From Chloroflexota bacterium (GTDB lineage: Bacteria; Chloroflexota; Dehalococcoidia; Lucifugimonadales; UBA826): a stretch of 28,771 nt of DNA. A program made the translations under genes and the position numbers. Below the pieces are notes generated by a model, which was given only the letters and a program-made list of their open reading frames with translations, had not been told where the DNA came from and did not search any database. The DNA lies in NCBI GenBank assembly GCA_002718095.1, contig PBDP01000005.1, positions 335,759-364,529 of the forward strand, in the 5' to 3' direction. Numbering within the stretch: position 1 is the stretch's first letter; each line of letters starts with the position of its first letter. Shown one piece after another: positions 23,974 to 28,771 of the stretch.

Positions 23974-24537
23974 TTATATTTCCATGACATCTGTTTCTTT
24001 TTGTACTTTTATATCATCTATTGATTTAGATTTATACTCTGTAAGTTTTTGCAACTCTTCTTGAGCTTTTCTACTTTCATCTTGAGAAATTTCCTTCTTT
24101 TTTTCTAAAGTTCTAAAAGTTTCCAGACTGTCTCTACGTATATTCCGTATAGCAACATAGGATTGTTCAACTATATTCCCTACAAGTTTAACCATTTCTT
24201 TTCGCCGTTCTTCAGTTAATGGGGGGATGTTTATTCGAATTAAGGTTCCATCATTAGTTGGGTTTAAACCTATATCTGATTTGAGAATACTTTTTTCAAT
24301 GTCTTCTAATATACTTTTGTCCCAAGGCTCTATCAATATAGTTCTAGCTTCGGGAATATTAATAGATGATAGTTGGTTTAGAGGAGTTGTAGTGCCGTAG
24401 CACTCTACTTTAATATTCTCGACAAGTCCTGATGAGGCTCTACCTGTTCTGACGCTACTTAGTTCTCTTTTTAATGCATCAACGCTTTTGTCCATTCTAT
24501 TCGTAGTGCTTTTTAAAGTTTCATCTATTGATGTCAT
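23974..24537 (-). CDS. frr: Ribosome recycling factor
   Basis: Splits the post-termination ribosome together with EF-G so that subunits can be reused. The 187 residues match the family (about 185). Conserved segments are RTGRASSGLVENIKVECYG, the PWDKSILEDIEKSI helix start, DIGLNPTNDGTLIRINIPPL followed by TEERRKEMVK, and RRDSLETFRTLEK. GGAG lies 6 bases before the ATG. It follows pyrH after 26 bases, in the classical rpsB-tsf-pyrH-frr order. Confidence 0.97.
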   Translation of the reverse strand: MTSIDETLKSTTNRMDKSVDALKRELSSVRTGRASSGLVENIKVECYGTTTPLNQLSSINIPEARTILIEPWDKSILEDIEKSILKSDIGLNPTNDGTLIRINIPPLTEERRKEMVKLVGNIVEQSYVAIRNIRRDSLETFRTLEKKKEISQDESRKAQEELQKLTEYKSKSIDDIKVQKETDVMEI

Positions 24538-24563
24538 GTCTCACTCCAAAGTTTTATGAATAT

Positions 24564-25298
24564 CTAAATTATGTCTTTTTCCGAAACCAGAGTTCCTATA
24601 TTTTCTCCTCTGACTATTTTAGAAAGATTCCCTGATTTGAATAAATCAAATACTACAATAGGGATGCTATGCTCCATACACAATGACAATGCGGTACTGT
24701 CCATTACTCGGAGTCTTTTTTCTATAGCATGTAAGTAAGTTATATGCTCATATTTTGAAGCTTCGGGATTGTTGTTTGGATCTTTATCATAAACACCATC
24801 AACATCGTTTTTTGCCATTAATAATATTTCGGAATCTGTTTCTAATGCTCGAAGTGCTGCTCCTGTATCTGTTGTTACAAATGGATTTCCTGTACCAGCA
24901 GCAAATAAAACTACTCTTTTCTTTTCTAAATGTCTTATTGCTCTTCTGCGAATATAAGGTTCTGCAACAGCTTGGATGTTCATTGAACTCATAGTTCGAG
25001 TATCTAATTTATGTTTACTTTCTAAAGATTCTTGTAAGGCTACTGCACTAATAACTGTTGCTAGCATACCGGCGTAGTCAGCTGTTGCGCGATCCATTCC
25101 TTCTAATTCAGCCTCTGAACCTCTCCATATATTGCCACCGCCTACAACGATGCCAAGTTCTACACCTAATTCTGTAATAGATTTTATTTCTTGAGCCATA
25201 TAATCTAAAGCTTTTGGATCTACACCATGACTCTTATCACCTTTTAATGATTCACCACTAAGTTTTAAAAGTACCCTTTTGTATCGTACTTCTTTCAT
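24564..25298 (-). CDS. pyrH: UMP kinase
   Basis: Phosphorylates UMP to UDP in pyrimidine nucleotide synthesis; bacterial hexameric amino-acid-kinase fold. The 244 residues are typical. Visible elements are KRVLLKLSGESL at the N-terminus, GIVVGGGNIWRG, MDRATADYAGMLATVISAVA, and FAAGTGNPFVTTDTGAALRA. The DVDGVYDKDPNNNP segment near the middle-to-late part binds nucleotide. It starts 6 bases after the tsf stop with only a weak ribosome binding site, so translational coupling is likely. Confidence 0.97.
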   Translation of the reverse strand: MKEVRYKRVLLKLSGESLKGDKSHGVDPKALDYMAQEIKSITELGVELGIVVGGGNIWRGSEAELEGMDRATADYAGMLATVISAVALQESLESKHKLDTRTMSSMNIQAVAEPYIRRRAIRHLEKKRVVLFAAGTGNPFVTTDTGAALRALETDSEILLMAKNDVDGVYDKDPNNNPEASKYEHITYLHAIEKRLRVMDSTALSLCMEHSIPIVVFDLFKSGNLSKIVRGENIGTLVSEKDII

Positions 25299-25304
25299 GA
25301 TGGT

Positions 25305-25802
25305 TTATTCGCCTAATGAAAATCTTTCAAAACGACGAATTTTAATATTTTCCCCGAGTTTTCCAACATTTTCATTAATTAAGTCTTGGATTGTTTTTGA
25401 AGGATCTTTTATGAATGGTTGATTAAGTAAGAATTCATCTTTATTCAAGTTTGCTTCCTGATCAATTTCAGGACTTACAGCTTTAGGGGCCATAGCAGCT
25501 ATTTGCATAGCAATATCATGGGATAGATTTTTGAATTCATCCGTCCTTGCAACGAAATCTGTTTCGCAATTAATCTCTACTATCGATCCTATTCTTCCAC
25601 CGCTATGGATATATGTTTCTATAATCCCTTGATTGGTATCTCTTCCTATTTTTTTGGATGCTGATGCTATACCTTTTTCTAATAACAGATTCTCAGCTTT
25701 GTCGATATCATCGTTACATTCTTCTAATGCATTTTTACAATCCATAACTCCTGCACTAGTTCTTTCTCTTAGTTGTTTTATTAATTCTGTATTTGATGCC
25801 AC
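25305..25802 (-). CDS. tsf: Elongation factor Ts, short form
   Basis: Nucleotide exchange factor for EF-Tu. The N-terminal UBA-like domain has the signature LRERTSAGVMDCKNALEECN and the core has VEINCETDFVARTDEF. The protein has only 165 residues against about 280 in E. coli and about 196 in Thermus, so one of the two core subdomains and the coiled coil are missing. A similarly short form is known in Dehalococcoides, which supports a Chloroflexota origin. It starts at GTG 25802 with AGGA 7 bases upstream. The 51-base gap to rpsB shows no clear terminator. Confidence 0.96.
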   Translation of the reverse strand: MASNTELIKQLRERTSAGVMDCKNALEECNDDIDKAENLLLEKGIASASKKIGRDTNQGIIETYIHSGGRIGSIVEINCETDFVARTDEFKNLSHDIAMQIAAMAPKAVSPEIDQEANLNKDEFLLNQPFIKDPSKTIQDLINENVGKLGENIKIRRFERFSLGE

Positions 25803-25853
25803 TTCATCATCCTATTTATTTTTTACTTGTTATACAATCAATTATTAATAAGT

Positions 25854-26756
25854 CTATTCTTTTGACTCTTCAGGTTCAGTATTTTCCTCTACTGCATCAG
25901 CTTTTGTGTCTTCAGTTTTCTTTACTGAATCAGCTTCTGATTCATCCATGCTTACAGTTGAGTAAGTTACCATTCGGGTTGGAGAACTTTCAGATTCATC
26001 TTCGGGTTCTCCTTGACTAGAAGTTCTTTTGAGATGACCTTTTATAATAGAGTCTGACATATATCTTGATATAAGTTTTATGCCTCTTATTGCATCATCA
26101 TTTCCTGGGATTGGATAGTCTATTAGTTGTGGATTACAGTTTGTGTCAACTAAAGCGATAACTGGAATGCCAACTCTCTGAGCTTCAGCTATAGCTATTT
26201 CTTCTTTTCCAATATCAATAACAAATAAAGCACCTGGGATTTCTGTCATATTTTTAATACCGACAAGATTTTTATTAAGACGATCTATTTCTTCATCATA
26301 TTTTAAGGATTCTTTTTTACTAAGTGATTCAAATTCACCGGCATCGCGTTTGTTTTCTAATTCTATTAAATGCTCTATTCTGGATTGAATAGTTTGGAAA
26401 TTAGTTAGGGTTCCCCCTAGCCATCTATTTGATATATACGGGGAATTGCATCTTTCAGCTTCTTCTATTATGGTACTTTGGGCTTGTTTTTTGGTACCTA
26501 CAAATAATATTTTTTTATTTTTGAAAGATATGTCTGATATTATTTCTGCAGCTTCTTTTACCCTATCTAAGGTTTGTTCAAGATCAATAATATGAATGCC
26601 ATTTCTGTGAGCAAATATGAATTCATCCATTTTAGGGTTCCACATTCTTTTCTGGTGACCAAAATGAACTCCTGCCTCTAATAGAGACCTGATATTTATT
26701 TCATAATTTTCTTTTAAATCATCTTCTGATGAAGATTTGACGGTTTCCTGAACCAT
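25854..26756 (-). CDS. rpsB: Small ribosomal subunit protein uS2 with acidic C-terminal tail
   Basis: A 30S ribosomal protein needed for S1 docking in many bacteria. From ATG 26756 it has 300 residues. The core is unmistakable: [42 protein letters not shown], and [20 protein letters not shown] followed by DAIRGIKLI. The last about 60 residues form a low-complexity tail rich in Glu, Asp and Ser, making it longer than the usual 230-260 residues. The frame also opens at TTG 26783, but AGGAAGG (26772-26766) lies within that extension and 9 bases before ATG 26756, so I choose the ATG. It heads the long operon; a promoter is visible upstream. Confidence 0.96.
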   Translation of the reverse strand: MVQETVKSSSEDDLKENYEINIRSLLEAGVHFGHQKRMWNPKMDEFIFAHRNGIHIIDLEQTLDRVKEAAEIISDISFKNKKILFVGTKKQAQSTIIEEAERCNSPYISNRWLGGTLTNFQTIQSRIEHLIELENKRDAGEFESLSKKESLKYDEEIDRLNKNLVGIKNMTEIPGALFVIDIGKEEIAIAEAQRVGIPVIALVDTNCNPQLIDYPIPGNDDAIRGIKLISRYMSDSIIKGHLKRTSSQGEPEDESESSPTRMVTYSTVSMDESEADSVKKTEDTKADAVEENTEPEESKE

Positions 26757-26765
26757 ATAATCTCG

Positions 26766-26772
26766 CCTTCCT
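26766..26772 (-). promoter_or_regulatory. Ribosome binding site deciding the rpsB start
   Basis: The minus strand reads AGGAAGG 9 bases before ATG 26756. It excludes the upstream in-frame TTG 26783 as the main start. Confidence 0.6.
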
Positions 26773-26845
26773 GTCTTATTCAAAACTAATTTAAAATATT
26801 CGCTCTAATAAATTTACACAACAAAAAACTCAAAAAAGCTAAAGA

Positions 26846-26875
26846 ATTGTATCATGTACACGGAAATTGAAGCAA
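26846..26875 (-). promoter_or_regulatory. Promoter of the rpsB operon
   Basis: On the minus strand TTGCTT (26875-26870) and TACAAT (26851-26846) are 18 bases apart. The -10 is preceded by TGA, forming an extended -10 (TG-n-TACAAT). The predicted start near 26839 leaves a leader of about 83 bases before rpsB. That leader contains two T-rich runs after CTTTAGC and no stem strong enough to call an attenuator. Confidence 0.5.
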
Positions 26876-26901
26876 AGATTTTGCGTTGTTCTTGACTGTC
26901 A

Positions 26902-27525
26902 TTAATCTAAAAATAAAGAATTTGATTTTGATTCAATTGTTTTTTGGATTTCTTTAATTTTATATTTGTACTCTTCAGATAGGATAGGAGATAAAGACAT
27001 AATTAATGCATTTTCGTGATTGTCTGGGTAGAATTTTTTTCTTTCACCAACTATTTCAAATCCAAAATTTGTATACAAACCTATAGCTGGGATATTTGAC
27101 TTTCTGACTTCTAGAGTTATTTTGTTGAAGGATTTCTTAATGATTTTATTAATGCATTCGGTCAGTAACAAACTTGCTATCTTGAGCTTTGTATATTCTC
27201 GTCTGACTCCAATTGCCATAATGTGTATTTCGTCAAATAATTCCCAGTAAGTTAAAAAACCAGTCAGAAAATCATCTCCTTTTTTCCACCCAGTTTTACC
27301 TTGTTTATAATATAGATTTTTTGAAGAGGGCATCAATTTGCTCGATTTAGAGTTTAATTCATTTAGTTTACTTACTAAAATTGTAGATTGGCTTCTTTGT
27401 AATTCTTTTTCAAATTGTGTTTGAGGAAATAATTCAGGAAATGCATCCTCTTCAATTATTGATACCTGTTCAATGTCACTTTTCTTAAGCTCTCGACATA
27501 TAAATAATAGATTTGTATTTGTCAT
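26902..27525 (-). CDS. GNAT acetyltransferase, RimI-like, with insertion and altered acetyl-CoA loop
   Basis: A GNAT-family N-acetyltransferase of 207 residues. The best family match is RimI, which acetylates the N-terminus of ribosomal protein S18. The signs are RELKKSDIEQVSIIEEDAFP at the N-terminus and the C-terminal RKSNIPAIGLYTNFGFEIVG followed by ERKKFYP and ALIMSL, which is RimI-like. Two points are odd. Residues about 55-83 form a Lys/Ser-rich insertion not seen in the usual about 150-residue RimI. The acetyl-CoA loop, normally R/Q-x-x-G-x-G/A, reads YTKLKIASLL at 111-120 and lacks the central glycine. It could be an active variant or a different GNAT. It lies 118 bases upstream of the rpsB operon on the same strand and is divergent from the ABC transporter gene. 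Confidence 0.7.
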   Translation of the reverse strand: MTNTNLLFICRELKKSDIEQVSIIEEDAFPELFPQTQFEKELQRSQSTILVSKLNELNSKSSKLMPSSKNLYYKQGKTGWKKGDDFLTGFLTYWELFDEIHIMAIGVRREYTKLKIASLLLTECINKIIKKSFNKITLEVRKSNIPAIGLYTNFGFEIVGERKKFYPDNHENALIMSLSPILSEEYKYKIKEIQKTIESKSNSLFLD

Positions 27526-27550
27526 GTTATTTTTTTTAAATGATTAAGTT

Positions 27551-27562
27551 ATTATTAAAGCA
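27551..27562 (-). promoter_or_regulatory. Candidate extended -10 for the rimI-like gene
   Basis: The minus strand reads TGCTTTAAT across 27562-27554, a TG-n-TTTAAT element about 28 bases upstream of ATG 27525. It lies in the 40-base divergent gap to the ABC transporter gene. No clear -35 is seen. Confidence 0.25.
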
Positions 27563-27565
27563 TAA

Positions 27566-28771
27566 ATGATTTATATATTTCGCATAATAAAAATTGCACT
27601 TGTTCATAAAGAAAGATTGATTTTGGCATATTTGTGCACTGCCGGAGCAGTTGCTTCTTATGTAGTTCTTCCAATGATATTCGGTAATGTTATAGATAAA
27701 GTTGTAGATAATTTAGTATCCGATTCTTCAGACTATGGATATATATATATATCCGCTGGAATAATATTAGGACTGAGTATTATAAGAGGAATATCATCAT
27801 TTTTCCAAACCTACATGGCTGAAGCCCTTTCCCAGGATGTATCCTACGATTTAAGGAATCAATTTTATGATCACATCCAGTATCAAGGTTTTGATTTCCA
27901 CGATAGATACCATACGGGTAATTTGATGTCTCGAGCCATAACCGATATTGAAAATATTAGGATGTTTATAAATATGGGACTAGTTAGGTCAGCCTATTTT
28001 GTTTCTCTATTTATTATTGTGGCGATTATATTAATAAATCTTAATTGGCAATTAGGTTTAATAGGTGCAACCTTTATGCCAGTTGTTGCTATTTATACAG
28101 CTAAAATTAGATTAAAAATGCGAAGTCTATATTTGATTGTTCAAGAAAAAATGGCAGATTTAAGCATTGTCATGAATGAGAATTTTTCTGGTATTAGAGT
28201 TGTTAAAGCTTTTGGAGCTCAAAATTATGAAGAAAATAAATTTGACTCAAAGAGTTTAGATGTTGCAAAAGTTTTTGTTAGAGCTGAACAGTTAAGGTCA
28301 TCCAGTTTATCATTTATGTTATTTACATTTCTTATAGCTATTTCACTAGTATTGTTTTTTGGAGGAAGACTAGCTATTCAAGGTGATTTAACTCCGGGAG
28401 AATTAGCACAATTCATTTTCTATTTACAAATACTTGCTATGCCTGTCAGAATGGCTGGCTGGGTTGTTAATTCTTATGCAAGAGCCGCTTCAGCAGGAGA
28501 GAGGTTGTTTGAAATATTGGATTCCAAATCTAATGTTCAAGACACTTTAAGCCCTGTTATTATGTCCAAGGTAAAAGGGGATGTATATTTTGAAAATATT
28601 TCGTTTGCATATCAAAAAGGAAATAATGTTTTAGAAAATTTCACTCTTAATGTGAAGCATGGAGAGACGATAGCGTTATTAGGATCTCCTGGCAGCGGTA
28701 AATCTACATTGATGAATCTTTTGCCTAGATTTTATGATGTAAATTCGGGCAGGATCCTAATCGACAATACA
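27566..28771 (+). CDS. ABC half-transporter, MsbA/multidrug exporter type (cut by window edge)
   Basis: N-terminal 402 residues of an exporter-type ABC protein with fused membrane and ATPase domains. The reading frame is open from ATG 27566 to the window edge. The six-helix membrane domain shows hydrophobic segments near 17-40, 58-85, 137-172 (two helices), 248-272 and a last one near 285-310. The intracellular-loop pattern YHTGNLMSRAITDIENIR is typical of the family. The ATPase domain begins at about 335 (VYFENISFAYQKG) and the Walker A is GSPGSGKST at 373-381. The signature and Walker B motifs lie outside the window. The codon before the ATG is a stop, so the start is here or later; the ribosome binding site is weak. 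Such proteins act as homo- or heterodimers; the substrate is unknown. Confidence 0.92.
   Translation, partial: MIYIFRIIKIALVHKERLILAYLCTAGAVASYVVLPMIFGNVIDKVVDNLVSDSSDYGYIYISAGIILGLSIIRGISSFFQTYMAEALSQDVSYDLRNQFYDHIQYQGFDFHDRYHTGNLMSRAITDIENIRMFINMGLVRSAYFVSLFIIVAIILINLNWQLGLIGATFMPVVAIYTAKIRLKMRSLYLIVQEKMADLSIVMNENFSGIRVVKAFGAQNYEENKFDSKSLDVAKVFVRAEQLRSSSLSFMLFTFLIAISLVLFFGGRLAIQGDLTPGELAQFIFYLQILAMPVRMAGWVVNSYARAASAGERLFEILDSKSNVQDTLSPVIMSKVKGDVYFENISFAYQKGNNVLENFTLNVKHGETIALLGSPGSGKSTLMNLLPRFYDVNSGRILIDNT

Noticed and set aside
1-28771. CRISPR arrays, insertion sequences, integrases, attachment sites
   Set aside because: No regularly spaced repeats, transposase or integrase motifs, or terminal inverted repeats were found by reading both strands.

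Overview
This window looks like AT-rich chromosomal DNA from a streamlined, free-living bacterium. The best guess is Chloroflexota close to the marine SAR202 / Dehalococcoidia branch. The reasons are a very short EF-Ts (165 residues), a luciferase-like flavin monooxygenase of the kind expanded in SAR202, a membrane-anchored YvcK, and tight, mostly terminator-free gene packing. This placement is inference; no rRNA or other marker RNA is present. I saw no tRNA, rRNA, CRISPR array, insertion sequence or phage gene, and no gene-free stretch longer than about 125 bases.

Layout. Positions 1-2647 (minus strand) hold an EVE-domain protein, selenophosphate synthetase SelD and arginyl-tRNA synthetase (cut by the window edge). 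SelD reads through an in-frame TGA exactly where the catalytic Cys/Sec of the family lies, so it is probably a selenoprotein. Positions 2781-5285 (plus) hold ispD-ispF-cysS. Positions 5275-8275 (minus) hold gatB-yvcK-secG. Positions 8379-9608 (plus) hold a geranylgeranyl-reductase-family flavoprotein. Positions 9611-12243 (minus) hold the permease and ATPase of a ferric-iron-type ABC importer without its binding protein. Positions 12365-13480 (plus) hold a malate/L-lactate dehydrogenase-family oxidoreductase, divergent from the importer across a 25-bp dyad that looks like an operator.

From 26756 down to 13485 (minus) runs one long co-directional series: rpsB-tsf-pyrH-frr-uppS-cdsA-dxr-rseP-ispG-proS, followed with almost no gap by a polysaccharide-deacetylase-family hydrolase, a flavin monooxygenase and a thiamine-diphosphate enzyme. 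A rimI-like acetyltransferase (minus) and the start of a divergent MsbA-like ABC half-transporter (plus, cut by the edge) close the window.

How the genes fit together. Translation (RpsB, EF-Ts, RRF, ArgRS, CysRS, ProRS, GatB) and envelope/isoprenoid synthesis dominate. Four MEP-pathway enzymes (Dxr, IspD, IspF, IspG) feed prenyl diphosphates to UppS and perhaps to the prenyl reductase. CdsA and RseP belong to membrane lipid and membrane-protease functions. The unusual points are the selenocysteine SelD with its UGA-proximal hairpin, a catabolic-looking trio attached to the tail of an essential operon, and a dyad between the iron importer and the dehydrogenase.
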